This document shows positions 48,819 through 57,754 of a stretch of 64,000 bases of DNA, one piece after another. The notes below the pieces were generated by a model. That model was not told the origin of the DNA and ran no database searches. It saw only the letters and a list, made by a program, of their open reading frames with translations. Position 1 is the first letter of the stretch, and each line of letters opens with the position of its first letter. The translations under genes were made by a program, and so were the position numbers. Origin of the DNA: Nisaea nitritireducens (GTDB lineage: Bacteria; Pseudomonadota; Alphaproteobacteria; Thalassobaculales; Thalassobaculaceae); the NCBI RefSeq assembly GCF_014904795.1, contig NZ_JACZFS010000036.1, positions 1 through 64,000 of the forward strand, written 5' to 3'.

Positions 48819-48903
48819 CGTCATCCCGTCGAAAGACGGGACCCAAGGGAAGACGAACGCTGTTCTATGCTCCCTGGGTCCCCGATCGGTGTCGGGGATG
48901 ACG
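48819..48903. repeat. Extragenic palindromic repeat, copy 2
   Basis: 85-base element with the same ends as the copy at 10672 (CGTCA...TGACG). Internal hairpins CCCGTC-GAAA-GACGGG and CCCCGA-loop-TCGGGG, plus a long central pairing GGGACCCA with TGGGTCCC, so the whole element folds as one long imperfect stem. Lies between ftsY and the Nudix gene. Confidence 0.75.
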
Positions 48904-48953
48904 ATGAAAAAATGGAAAATCAGAGCAGCAGCGCGCTGCTTCAGAACTTATTT

Positions 48954-49490
48954 TCACACACCCATCGGCATTTCCGCCCGCGGCGCGAACTCGCCCTGGC
49001 CCAGCGTTTCCCGATAATGGGCGAAGGCCCAATGCACTGTGGGGAAAGCGATCTCGTCCCACGGGATCTCGTCCCAGGTGAAGAGGCCGACATCCTCCGA
49101 TTCAATGCCGGGCGAGACATCTGGTGACAGCAGCCGGGCGCGGTAGATCATCTGTACCTGGCTGATCCGGGGAATGTTGTAGACGCCGAGCAACGGGCCG
49201 ATCTCGATCCGGGCGTGCGCCTCTTCCCAGGCTTCCCGAGCGGCACCGTCCTGGGTCGACTCGCCCTCTTCCATGAAACCGGCCGGCAAGGTCCAGTAGC
49301 CAATCCGGGGCTCGATAGCCCGCTTGCAGAGCAGAAACTTGTTCTCCCAGGTGACGACCGCACCAACCACGATTTTCGGATTGATATAGTTGATGAAACC
49401 GCAATCGGTGCATACGAGCCGTTCGCGCTCGTCCCCTTCGGGTATGAGTTTCGTTACCGGACCCTTCAGGTTTGACCGGGAGTCGGCCAT
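48954..49490 (-). CDS. Nudix hydrolase with N-terminal zinc-ribbon-like segment
   Basis: 178 residues from the ATG at 49490 (a GTG three codons upstream is possible). Near residue 27 a CTDCGF pair suggests a zinc ribbon half, as in NudC/NrtR-type Nudix proteins. The Nudix box runs GFMEEGE, then REAWEEA, matching the GX5EX7REUXEE consensus, with His replacing the usual Gly afterwards. Substrate unknown (ADP-ribose, NADH or nucleotide sugars in relatives). Monocistronic. Confidence 0.9.
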   Translation of the reverse strand: MADSRSNLKGPVTKLIPEGDERERLVCTDCGFINYINPKIVVGAVVTWENKFLLCKRAIEPRIGYWTLPAGFMEEGESTQDGAAREAWEEAHARIEIGPLLGVYNIPRISQVQMIYRARLLSPDVSPGIESEDVGLFTWDEIPWDEIAFPTVHWAFAHYRETLGQGEFAPRAEMPMGV

Positions 49491-49550
49491 ATCGCTCACC
49501 ACTGGTTTTCTGTCTTCACACGCACCCCTAAACCGTAGCAGAGCGGACAA

Positions 49551-49580
49551 AAGAAAGCGCGACCCTTTGCAAGGCCGCGC
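49551..49580 (-). terminator. Rho-independent terminator of the 79-residue protein gene
   Basis: On the minus strand, a 10-bp stem with one or two G-U pairs (GCGCGGCCTT, loop GCAA of the GNRA type, AGGGTCGCGC) followed by TTTCTTTT. It starts 26 bases after the stop of the small gene at 49606. Confidence 0.75.
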
Positions 49581-49605
49581 ATAAACTCTGGGGGCTGTGG
49601 CGGTG

Positions 49606-49845
49606 TCAGACGAAGATGTCTATCTCATCGCCGCGCTCGCGTTGACTCTCCCTGCGGGCTGAGTTCCGGAGCGCGGTTGCACGCTCATTATCGCCCTGAA
49701 TATCGCTGCTTTCGTCGGAACTGGCGATCGCCGCCTTCGTCAGCGGCCGGTTATTCCGGTCGCGCTCCTGTTCCACCGGTCGGGGGGCAACCAGTGTCGG
49801 GAGTGTCGCGTTCAGCGGAACTGATACCGGGACTGCGGGGATCAT
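49606..49845 (-). CDS. Small charged protein of unknown function, 79 residues
   Basis: Not recognised. Start is backed by a strong GGAGAAGG site directly before ATG (49845), and a terminator follows, so it is a well-formed gene. The N-terminal third is Pro/Val-rich (MIPAVPVSVPLNATLPTLVA), the rest is very hydrophilic with alternating Arg, Glu, Asp and Ser (ERDRNNRPL, NSARRESQRERGDE), ending DIFV. No signal peptide or membrane segment; likely intrinsically disordered. Confidence 0.7.
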   Translation of the reverse strand: MIPAVPVSVPLNATLPTLVAPRPVEQERDRNNRPLTKAAIASSDESSDIQGDNERATALRNSARRESQRERGDEIDIFV

Positions 49846-49937
49846 TTACCTTCTCCAACACCATTAAATATGCGTGAAGAATGATAAAGAGTCAAATCGA
49901 CCCTAGGAAAGCCGCCGATTCGTGGGCTTTGGGAACG

Positions 49938-51143
49938 TTAACGGCCCGCCATCAGAGCGGCCACGCCGGGAAGGGTTTTGCCTTCCATCCACTCAAGAAA
50001 CGCGCCGCCCGCCGTCGACACATAGCTGAAGCGTTCCGCCACCCCGGCATGCACGAGCGCGGCCACCGTATCGCCGCCACCGGCCACACTGAGCAACGCG
50101 CCCTGATCGGTTAGTTCAGCCGCCGTCCGCGCAAGAGACACGGTACCGGCATCGAACGGTGCGATCTCGAACGCGCCAAGCGGGCCGTTCCAGACCAGCG
50201 TCTCGCTCTCCCGCAGAACCTCCGCGAACCGGGCAACGCTTTCCGGACCGGCATCGAGGATCATCTTGTCCGCAGGCACGGCCGAAGCCGGAACCACTTG
50301 CGAGGGCGTCCCCGCCGCGAACTCACCCGCGACCACACAGTCGGTCTGCAAGCAGATGGTGCAGCCTTCCTGTTCCGCTTTTGTAATGATCTCGCGTGCA
50401 GTGTCCGCCAGATCACGTTCGGCGAGCGACTTGCCGACCTCATGACCCTGGGCGAAGAGGAAAGTATTCGCCATGCCGCCACCGATGATCAGAAAGTCGA
50501 CCTTTGGCAACAGGTTGCCGAGCAGCTCCAGCTTGGTGGAAACCTTGGCCCCGCCGACAACCGCCACGACCGGGCGTTTCGGCGCCTCAAGCGCCTGACC
50601 CAGCGCTTCCAGCTCCGCCTGCATCAACAGGCCCGCATAGGCCGGCAGATGCCGGGCAAGGCCTTCCGTCGAGGCATGGGCACGGTGTGCCGTGGCGAAG
50701 GCATCGTTCACATAAACGTCGCCCAGCTTTGCCAATGCTGCGGTGAAGTCCTCAGCGTTCTTTTCCTCGCCGGGATGGAAGCGGAGGTTTTCCAGCAGCA
50801 GCACGTCGCCCTCTTTCATGGCGCCGACAGCGTCCGCCGCTTTCTCTCCGATGCAGTCTTCCGCGAAGGTAACCGGCTCACCGCCGAGGGCCCCGGACAG
50901 GGGAGCCACGATCGGCGCCAGCGACATTTCCGGAACCCGGGCTCCCTTGGGGCGACCGAAATGAGACAGCACAACGACTTTCGCGCCCTTGCCCCGGAGC
51001 GCCCTGATCGTCGGCACGGCCCGCTCGATCCTTGTCGCATCCGTCACCGCGCCGTCTTTCATCGGCACATTCAGGTCAACGCGGAGCAAAACAGTCCGGC
51101 CGCGAGCGTCTAGGTCTTCAAGAGTGCGATAAGCTGGCATCAT
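49938..51143 (-). CDS. pgk: Phosphoglycerate kinase
   Basis: Glycolytic/gluconeogenic enzyme interconverting 1,3-bisphosphoglycerate and 3-phosphoglycerate with ATP. 401 residues from the ATG at 51143 (a second ATG follows directly). N-terminal substrate domain with [20 protein letters not shown] and [17 protein letters not shown]-terminal nucleotide part with [13 protein letters not shown] and [16 protein letters not shown] lies 5 bases before the start. No gap or fba gene is linked; it is flanked by transporter genes. Confidence 0.97.
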   Translation of the reverse strand: MMPAYRTLEDLDARGRTVLLRVDLNVPMKDGAVTDATRIERAVPTIRALRGKGAKVVVLSHFGRPKGARVPEMSLAPIVAPLSGALGGEPVTFAEDCIGEKAADAVGAMKEGDVLLLENLRFHPGEEKNAEDFTAALAKLGDVYVNDAFATAHRAHASTEGLARHLPAYAGLLMQAELEALGQALEAPKRPVVAVVGGAKVSTKLELLGNLLPKVDFLIIGGGMANTFLFAQGHEVGKSLAERDLADTAREIITKAEQEGCTICLQTDCVVAGEFAAGTPSQVVPASAVPADKMILDAGPESVARFAEVLRESETLVWNGPLGAFEIAPFDAGTVSLARTAAELTDQGALLSVAGGGDTVAALVHAGVAERFSYVSTAGGAFLEWMEGKTLPGVAALMAGR

Positions 51144-51219
51144 CAGGTCTCCGCGCCGATTTCCGGCGCTTTCAATCACAGTCGGATCGCAGTTTCAAGT
51201 GTGGTCACGCGCGGGACGG

Positions 51220-52392
51220 CTACTTATAGGGATCGGCCGCGTCGCGCAGGCCGTCGCCAAAGAAGTTGAAAGCCAGAACAACAAGGATCACCGGCACCAC
51301 CGGCGTCATGATCCAGGGGTAGAGTTCCACCGCGTTTATGTTCTGCGCTTCCGTCAGCAATACCCCCCAGGAGGTGATCGGCGGACGCAGTCCAAGCCCG
51401 AGGAAACTCAGCGCCGTCTCGCCCAGGATCATCGATGGGATCGAGAGCGTCGCGGAGGCGATCAGGTGGCTCATGAAGCTTGGCAGCAGGTGCCGTCCGA
51501 TGATCCGTTTCGGCTTCGCACCCATAAGCTGGGCGGCGACCGCGAAATCCTCCTCGCGCAGGGCCAGCAGCTTGGAGCGGACTGCGCGAGCGAGGCCGGT
51601 CCAGTCCAGCAGGCCGAGAATGATGGTGATCCCGAAATAGATCAGGATCGGGCTCCAGGTCACCGGCAGGGCAGCGGAAAGCGCCATCCAGAGCGGCAGT
51701 TCCGGAAAAGAGCGGATCACCTCGATGACCCGCTGGGTCAGGCTGTCGATCCAGCCGCCGTAATAACCGGCCAGACCACCGATCACGATGCCCAGCACGA
51801 AGCTGACCGCAATGCCGATCAGGCCGACGGTGAGCGAGATCCGGGTGCCGTAGATGATCCGCGAGAACATGTCGCGGCCGAGCCGGTCGGTACCGAGCAG
51901 GAAGAAAGTCCCGCCCTCGGCCGGACAGACCAGGTGGAAATCCATCTCCACCATACCCCAGAACCGGTATGGATCGCCGCTGCAGAGGAAACGCAGCTCC
52001 TGCACCTTCTCCGGGTTGTCTGTGTATTCGCGCTTCAGGTTGCGCATGTTCAGCGTGTAGTCGAGCCCGTAGACGAACGGCCCGACGAACGATCCTTCAT
52101 GGAACAGATGCACCGGCTGTGGCGGGGCGTAGATATGGTCCGTGTGACGGGTGGCCAGGCCATAAGGCGCCATCATCTCGCTGATGATGGTCGAGAGATA
52201 CAGCAGGATCAGGAACAGCCCCGAGATGACCGCGACCCGATGGCGCTTCAGCTTCCACCACATCATTTGCCACTGGGACGCCATGTAGTAGCGTTCCTGC
52301 TCCGGCGTCAGCGCCGTGTCCGAATTCGGATCGAACGGCTCCCGGTTGACGTAATGGTCGGTACGCGGCCCGTCGGCGGAGGAAATGCTCAT
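51220..52392 (-). CDS. Oligopeptide-type ABC transporter permease (OppC/YejE-like)
   Basis: 390-residue permease with a long N-terminal lead (MSISSADGPRTDHYVNREPF) before the first membrane helix (residues 55-75) and a large periplasmic insert with two Cys (FLCSGDPYRFWG, FHLVCPAEGG) that may form a disulfide, as in YejE-type permeases. Five further helices and the EAA loop (EDFAVAAQLMGAKPKRIIGR) follow. Its ATG overlaps the preceding permease stop by four bases. Forms the inner-membrane channel with the gene at 52389. Confidence 0.92.
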   Translation of the reverse strand: MSISSADGPRTDHYVNREPFDPNSDTALTPEQERYYMASQWQMMWWKLKRHRVAVISGLFLILLYLSTIISEMMAPYGLATRHTDHIYAPPQPVHLFHEGSFVGPFVYGLDYTLNMRNLKREYTDNPEKVQELRFLCSGDPYRFWGMVEMDFHLVCPAEGGTFFLLGTDRLGRDMFSRIIYGTRISLTVGLIGIAVSFVLGIVIGGLAGYYGGWIDSLTQRVIEVIRSFPELPLWMALSAALPVTWSPILIYFGITIILGLLDWTGLARAVRSKLLALREEDFAVAAQLMGAKPKRIIGRHLLPSFMSHLIASATLSIPSMILGETALSFLGLGLRPPITSWGVLLTEAQNINAVELYPWIMTPVVPVILVVLAFNFFGDGLRDAADPYK

Positions 52393-53387
52393 CGGTTCGT
52401 CCCTCCGCCGAGCCTGATGCGTGGATCGAGCACCGCCAGGAGCAGATCGGAGATGAACATGCCGATCACGGTCAGCAGCGCCAGGAACATCAGGAAAGAG
52501 CCGGCAAGATACATGTCCTGACTTTGCAATGCCCCGATCAGCATCGGGCCGGTGGTCGGCAGGGACAGCACCATGGCAACCACGGCGGAGCCCGAAATCA
52601 CCTGCGGCAGCATGTTGCCGATATCGGCGATGAAGGGGTTCAGCGACATCCGCAGCGGGTATTTCATCAGCGCCTTGAATGGATGCAGGCCCTTGGCCCG
52701 CGCCGTGACGACATACTGCTTCTGCAACTCATCCAGCAGGTTGGCGCGCAGCCGACGGATCATGGCCGCGGTTCCGGACGTGCCGATGACGACGACGGGC
52801 ACCCAGAGATGCTCCAGCACCGACATCACCTTCTCGCCGCTCCAGGGCTGGTCGAGATATTTCGGATCCATCATCCCGCCGATGGAGGTTCCGAACCAGA
52901 TGTTGGCGAGGTAGAGCAGGATCAGGGCCAGCAGGAAGTTCGGCGTGGCAAGGCCAATGAAACCGAGGAAGGTCAGACCGTAATCGCCGAGGCTGTACTG
53001 ATTGGTCGCCGAATAGATACCGATCGGAAAAGCCACTACCCAGATGAAGATAATGGTCGCGAAGTTCAGCACGAAGGTCAGGAACACCCGGTCGCCGACC
53101 ACGTCCGCGACGGGTAGCTGGTATTCGAAGGAATAACCGTAATCGCCCTGCAACAGGCCGGTCGCCCAGTGGAAATACTGCACGTACATCGGCCGGTCGA
53201 GGCCGTATTGCGCGCGCAGAGCGTCGATCTTGGACTGATCGACATTCTCGCCCTGGCTCTGCATCTCATTGATCATCGTCGTGAGATAATCGCCGGGCGG
53301 CAGCTGGATGATGATGAAGGTAATGATGCTGATGGCGATCAGCGTCGGCACCATGATCAGAATGCGGCGGGCTAGGTAAGTCAGCAC
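52389..53387 (-). CDS. Oligopeptide-type ABC transporter permease (OppB/YejB-like)
   Basis: 332-residue permease with GTG start (53387). First helix MLTYLARRILIMVPTLIAIS, then helices to about residue 310 and the EAA motif VTARAKGLHPFKALMKYPLR. Lies 12 bases after the solute-binding protein gene and overlaps the second permease. Substrate likely a peptide or peptide-like compound. Confidence 0.92.
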   Translation of the reverse strand: MLTYLARRILIMVPTLIAISIITFIIIQLPPGDYLTTMINEMQSQGENVDQSKIDALRAQYGLDRPMYVQYFHWATGLLQGDYGYSFEYQLPVADVVGDRVFLTFVLNFATIIFIWVVAFPIGIYSATNQYSLGDYGLTFLGFIGLATPNFLLALILLYLANIWFGTSIGGMMDPKYLDQPWSGEKVMSVLEHLWVPVVVIGTSGTAAMIRRLRANLLDELQKQYVVTARAKGLHPFKALMKYPLRMSLNPFIADIGNMLPQVISGSAVVAMVLSLPTTGPMLIGALQSQDMYLAGSFLMFLALLTVIGMFISDLLLAVLDPRIRLGGGTNR

Positions 53388-53399
53388 TGGCTCTCTCCC

Positions 53400-55319
53400 C
53401 TAATCCGCGCTTGCGTTCGTGGCCGACGTCTCGTCGAACCAGAAGGTATCCGGCAGATAGACCCCGAAATGGGCCCCCGGATCCCAGTTATAGACGGCTT
53501 CCTTCGGCACGTTCTGGAGCGCGTTCGAAACCACGACCGGCTGCAGCACGCCGGAAACCAGCCCGATGGTGAAAACCTGATCGGCATTGATCTGCAGGAT
53601 CTCTTCCCAGGCGCCCTTCTTCACGGACCGCGTCGAGGCATCGCGCCAAATGACGTAAAGCTCTTCCAGCCGCTTTGCCGGGCCCATGTCCGTCGCTTCG
53701 CCAGACATGCCGCCGGTTTCGATGAATTGTCCCCATTTCGGCCATTGCAGTTGCTGTTGCGAATACGGAACAAAATCCTGCGGGCTGTTCAAAGCCGTCG
53801 CCAGACCGTTCTCCGCACCGGCCCAGACGGACATCAACGTCTCTCCGGAGAAGATCCGGTTACGGAAGACGTTGCGCTGGGACGGGCGGGTAAAGATCTT
53901 GATGCCAGCCTCCAGCCAGGAATCGTGGATCAGGGACAGAACGTCGGTCTGCTCCGTACTTTCCCCAGCGGTCTCCACAATCAACTCCATGGGCCGGCCA
54001 TCCGGCAGCAGGCGCAAACCGTCCTCGCCACGCTTGAGACCGATCTCGTCGAGCAGAGCATTTGCCTGCTTCAGGTCGAACGTCGCCCAGCGGGTCTGGT
54101 AATCCTTCCGGTAAAGCGGCGAGGCCGGCAGAACCGTATTATTCCCCTCGTATGCCAGGCCGTAATAGATCACCTGATTGATCTCGTACCGGTTGACGGC
54201 AAGCGACAGGGCGCGGCGGAACCGAACATCCCGGAACAACTCTCGCCAGGCCGAATCGACAGCATTAAGGTTGGGAAACAGCGCCATATGCGCACCCTTG
54301 GCCGTGCGCCAGAGGCGCGTGCGGAACGGGAACCGGTCTTCCGCTTCCTTCAGAAAGGTGTAGTCGTCGAAGGAGAGATAACGGGCCTGCAGATCCGTAT
54401 CGCCCGCGCCCGCCTTCGCCGGAATCAGTCCCGGGCTGGCAATGTCGAAAATCACTTCGTCGATATAGGGCAGCTGGCGGCCTTTCGGGTCGACCCGGTG
54501 AAAGTAGGGATTGCGCTCGAACCGGAACCGGGTCGAGTTCGCGTTTCCAGTCACTCTCCAGGGCTGCAGCACCGGCAGGTCCGGATTATCCATCCGGTAG
54601 AGATTGTCCATCTTGTTGTGCATGGCCGCCCAGTTCCGCTGCTTGGCGTCCTCCACCCGCTTGGCCATTTCGTCCGGTTTTGCATATGCGGCATGCATCG
54701 GCTTCAGATAATGGGCCGGGCGGTAGATGTAGAGCGGGCTCGCCTTGGCCAGCGCCGGCAGGAAATCCGGGTTGGGCTTCGACCAGGAATATCGCACCGT
54801 GCGCTCGTCTATCATCTGGAACAGCGGTGCCTCGCCATCCACCATCATGACGCTTGGCGGACCGGCCGGTGACAGGTCCGGGTTGTTCGCCACGTCTTCC
54901 CAGAAATAGCGGAAATCCTCCGCCGTGAACGGGTGGCCGTCGGACCAGCGGTGATTCCTGCGCAGGATGAAGGTGAAGACCCGCTCATCCTCGACGATGA
55001 ATTCCTCGAGAATATCCGCGAAGAACTCGTAATCGCCGGGCTGGTAGCTGACGAGACGGGCATAGCCGTAGACCGTCATCTGCCGCGTGTCCTTGCTCCG
55101 CGACATCAGCATGCGGAGCGTGCCGCCATACTGGCCGAGCTCCGCGCCACGGGCCTCGAAATCAACAGTCAGTGGCATTTCCGGCAGCCGGTCGGCCATC
55201 GGCGGCAGCTCGCCAGCGGCCACACGTTCTTCAAGAGACGGTATCTCGGCGGCGAAACCCGGCACCATTGTCATCAGGAACACGGTCAGAAAGAGCGGAA
55301 GTGCAAACCAGTGTTTCAC
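53400..55319 (-). CDS. Extracellular solute-binding protein, family 5 (peptide ABC importer)
   Basis: Periplasmic receptor of the importer. The GTG at 55319 overlaps the stop of the ATPase gene by four bases (GTGA) and begins the signal peptide (KHWFALPLFLTVFLMTMVPG FAA). About 639 residues. Family-5 segments: NHRWSDGHPFTAEDFRYFW near residue 160, DVRFRRALSLAVNRYEIN near residue 370. Larger than DppA/OppA, similar in size to YejA-like receptors. The frame continues upstream but only as overlap with the ATPase gene. Confidence 0.92.
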   Translation of the reverse strand: MKHWFALPLFLTVFLMTMVPGFAAEIPSLEERVAAGELPPMADRLPEMPLTVDFEARGAELGQYGGTLRMLMSRSKDTRQMTVYGYARLVSYQPGDYEFFADILEEFIVEDERVFTFILRRNHRWSDGHPFTAEDFRYFWEDVANNPDLSPAGPPSVMMVDGEAPLFQMIDERTVRYSWSKPNPDFLPALAKASPLYIYRPAHYLKPMHAAYAKPDEMAKRVEDAKQRNWAAMHNKMDNLYRMDNPDLPVLQPWRVTGNANSTRFRFERNPYFHRVDPKGRQLPYIDEVIFDIASPGLIPAKAGAGDTDLQARYLSFDDYTFLKEAEDRFPFRTRLWRTAKGAHMALFPNLNAVDSAWRELFRDVRFRRALSLAVNRYEINQVIYYGLAYEGNNTVLPASPLYRKDYQTRWATFDLKQANALLDEIGLKRGEDGLRLLPDGRPMELIVETAGESTEQTDVLSLIHDSWLEAGIKIFTRPSQRNVFRNRIFSGETLMSVWAGAENGLATALNSPQDFVPYSQQQLQWPKWGQFIETGGMSGEATDMGPAKRLEELYVIWRDASTRSVKKGAWEEILQINADQVFTIGLVSGVLQPVVVSNALQNVPKEAVYNWDPGAHFGVYLPDTFWFDETSATNASAD

Positions 55320-57214
55320 GATGCCAGCCTCAGGGTCAGGGCAGATTCGTCGGCCCGCACGAAATGCCCGTCGCCGAGATCGATCAGACGCGGATGGGTC
55401 TCCTCGCTGACCGTAAACGGCGCCGGCCATTCGGACGGGATCGAGCAGCGGCTATCCATTATGGATTCGAAATCAAGCGGGTTGTCGAGGCTTGGATCCG
55501 GAACCGCCCGGAGCAGCGCCTTGGTATAGGGGTGCACCGGATTGCGGAACAGCTCCTCGCGCGGCGCCAACTCAACAAGGCGACCGGCACACATCACAGC
55601 GATCCGGTCCGCGATATAGTCCACCACCGCCAGATTATGGGAGATGAACAGATAGGTGAGGTTCAGTTGCTCCTGCAGGTCTTTCAGCAAATTCAGGACC
55701 TGCGCCTGGATCGAGACATCGAGCGCGGAGACCGGCTCGTCGCAGATCAGCATGCGCGGCTTCAGGGCAAGCGCCCGGGCGATACCGATACGCTGACGCT
55801 GACCGCCGGAGAAGCTGTGCGGATACCGGTTCAGGTGCCGGGCGTCGAGACCGACCAGTTTCATCAGTTCCGACACCATCTCGCGGCGATAGGCATCGTC
55901 CCCGATACCGTGAATGACCAGCGGCTCGCTGACGATATCGAACACCGTCATACGCGGGTTGAGAGAGCTGAACGGGTCCTGGAAGACGAACTGCAACTTC
56001 TGGCGAAAATCGGTCAGCCGGCTTCCATCGAGCCCCAGCACATCGATCTCGCCATCCTGGTCCGCATAGGTAACGGCACCCTGATCCGGCGTTAGTGCGC
56101 GCATGATGGTCTTGCTGAGGGTTGTCTTGCCGCAACCGGATTCCCCGACGAGGCCGAGACATTCTCCCGGCAATACCTCGAAGCTCACATCGTCCAGCGC
56201 ATAGACTTTCGATTCCTCGCTGGAGAGCCAGGAGCCCTGGCGGATGGTGAAGCATTTCGAAAGGCTGTCGACTTTCAGGATCGGCTTCTTGCTGTCGACC
56301 GGAGCCTTTGCGGACTCGGTCGGCGCCAACAGATGGCCTGTTTCGCTCTTGATGTCGCGGATCGGCACCAGCCGTTCACCCGGCTCCATATTGAAACGGG
56401 GCACCGCCGCCATCAGGGCCTTCAGATAGGGGTGCTGCGGGTCGCGGAACAATTGCTCGCGGGTACCGCTTTCCATCACCCGGCCGCGGTACATCACCAC
56501 AACATCGTCGGCCATGTTGGCAACAACACCGAGATCATGCGTGATCATCAGCACGGCCATGCCGAGTTCGGCCTGCAGGTCCTTCATCAGCTTCAGGATC
56601 TGCGCTTGAATAGTGACGTCGAGCGCGGTCGTCGGCTCATCCGCGATCAGCAGGGACGGACGGCAAATCAGCGCCATCGAGATCATCGCCCGCTGACGCA
56701 AGCCTCCAGACAGCTCGAACGGATAGGTGCGCAGCGCCCGGGCCGGGTCCGGGAAGCCGACCATCCGGAGCATGTCCTCGGTCAGCTCCTGCGCCTCGCG
56801 GCCGGAAACGTTCCGGTGCAGCTCCAATGCCTCGCGAATCTGGTTTCCCACCGTGTGCAGAGGCGAGAGCGAGGTCATCGGCTCCTGGAAAATCAGCGAT
56901 ATCTGTCCGCCACGAATTTGCCGCATCGCCTTGCCGTCGCGATGGAGGCGCGCGATGTCGGTGATGGTGCCCTTTTTCCGGTCGTCGGCAAACAGGATCG
57001 AGCCACTGCGGATCTCGGCAACAGGCGGCAACAGGCCCATGATGGCCTGGCTGACAACGCTCTTACCGGAGCCGGATTCGCCAACCAGAGCCACGGTCGT
57101 GCCCGCCCGCACCTGAAAGGAGACCTTGTTTACGGCAAGCAGTTCTCCGCCCGGTAAATCGAACGCAACCTGCAAATCCCTGACCCGCAGCAGCGGTGTC
57201 AGTTGGTCGTTCAT
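55316..57214 (-). CDS. Peptide ABC transporter, fused double ATP-binding protein
   Basis: 632-residue protein with two complete ABC domains, like YejF. First half: Walker A VGESGSGKSVVSQA, signature LSGGLRQRAMI, Walker B LLIADEPTTALD. Second half: GESGCGKTTL, FSGGQRQRIGIARAL, MLICDEPVSALD. Each half ends with the oligopeptide-transporter segment (HPYLKALMAAVP and HPYTKALLRAVP). First gene of the importer operon, unusual since the ATPase is more often last. About 30 bases downstream of the small membrane protein gene, possibly the same transcript. Confidence 0.95.
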   Translation of the reverse strand: MNDQLTPLLRVRDLQVAFDLPGGELLAVNKVSFQVRAGTTVALVGESGSGKSVVSQAIMGLLPPVAEIRSGSILFADDRKKGTITDIARLHRDGKAMRQIRGGQISLIFQEPMTSLSPLHTVGNQIREALELHRNVSGREAQELTEDMLRMVGFPDPARALRTYPFELSGGLRQRAMISMALICRPSLLIADEPTTALDVTIQAQILKLMKDLQAELGMAVLMITHDLGVVANMADDVVVMYRGRVMESGTREQLFRDPQHPYLKALMAAVPRFNMEPGERLVPIRDIKSETGHLLAPTESAKAPVDSKKPILKVDSLSKCFTIRQGSWLSSEESKVYALDDVSFEVLPGECLGLVGESGCGKTTLSKTIMRALTPDQGAVTYADQDGEIDVLGLDGSRLTDFRQKLQFVFQDPFSSLNPRMTVFDIVSEPLVIHGIGDDAYRREMVSELMKLVGLDARHLNRYPHSFSGGQRQRIGIARALALKPRMLICDEPVSALDVSIQAQVLNLLKDLQEQLNLTYLFISHNLAVVDYIADRIAVMCAGRLVELAPREELFRNPVHPYTKALLRAVPDPSLDNPLDFESIMDSRCSIPSEWPAPFTVSEETHPRLIDLGDGHFVRADESALTLRLAS

Positions 57215-57243
57215 GCCTTTAATCCCCCTGATCCGCCGGCATC

Positions 57244-57744
57244 CTACAGATCCCTTGCGGCCAGCCCCGTGTTTATCCCTGCAGCCACCAGATTATCTGT
57301 TGTTGTCTGGGTAAGACCAAGACTGTTTTTACTGGCGGCGGAAGCCGCATGCTCCAGCACCGCTTCGAAACCGTCAAGTGTCGATTCTATGGCTATTTTC
57401 GCGCCGTTCCGGTCTTTCAGGACAAGGTGCATCCAGCCTTTGTCCTTCTCCTTCTGGGTCGAATAATAACGCAGGTCCATCACCGCCAGATCGGGCCATC
57501 TGATCTCCTTGCCGAGAGGGCCCAGCGCCCGGATTCCGGCGTCATCGACCTCGAACCTGGTTTGCGCCCGGAGCCAGGTTTTGCCGATGAAACCGGCAAA
57601 AACCAGCGCTATCAGCACGAACACGATCTGGAAAGTCCCGATCATCGGCGCAAAAGCGACGGGAAAAGCGGTAACCGCGAACCCGAGGCCGCCGCGCACA
57701 TAGTCCCCCGTGATCGACCCTTTCTGGTATCCGTGCAGGCTCAT
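57244..57744 (-). CDS. Small membrane protein with PH-like domain
   Basis: 166 residues from the ATG at 57744 (MSLHGYQKGSITGDYVRGGL). Two hydrophobic segments (GLGFAVTAFPVAFAPMIGTF and IVFVLIALVFAGFIGKTWL) are followed by a cytoplasmic domain of strands ending in a helix (RFEVDDAGIRALG, LAVMDLRYYST, MHLVLKDRNGAKIAI, FEAVLEHAASAAS), which fits a bacterial PH-like fold. Family not named with certainty. Ten bases after the deacetylase-like gene, thus the last member of the glycan operon or a link to the importer. Confidence 0.6.
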   Translation of the reverse strand: MSLHGYQKGSITGDYVRGGLGFAVTAFPVAFAPMIGTFQIVFVLIALVFAGFIGKTWLRAQTRFEVDDAGIRALGPLGKEIRWPDLAVMDLRYYSTQKEKDKGWMHLVLKDRNGAKIAIESTLDGFEAVLEHAASAASKNSLGLTQTTTDNLVAAGINTGLAARDL

Positions 57745-57754
57745 TCCAAATCCT

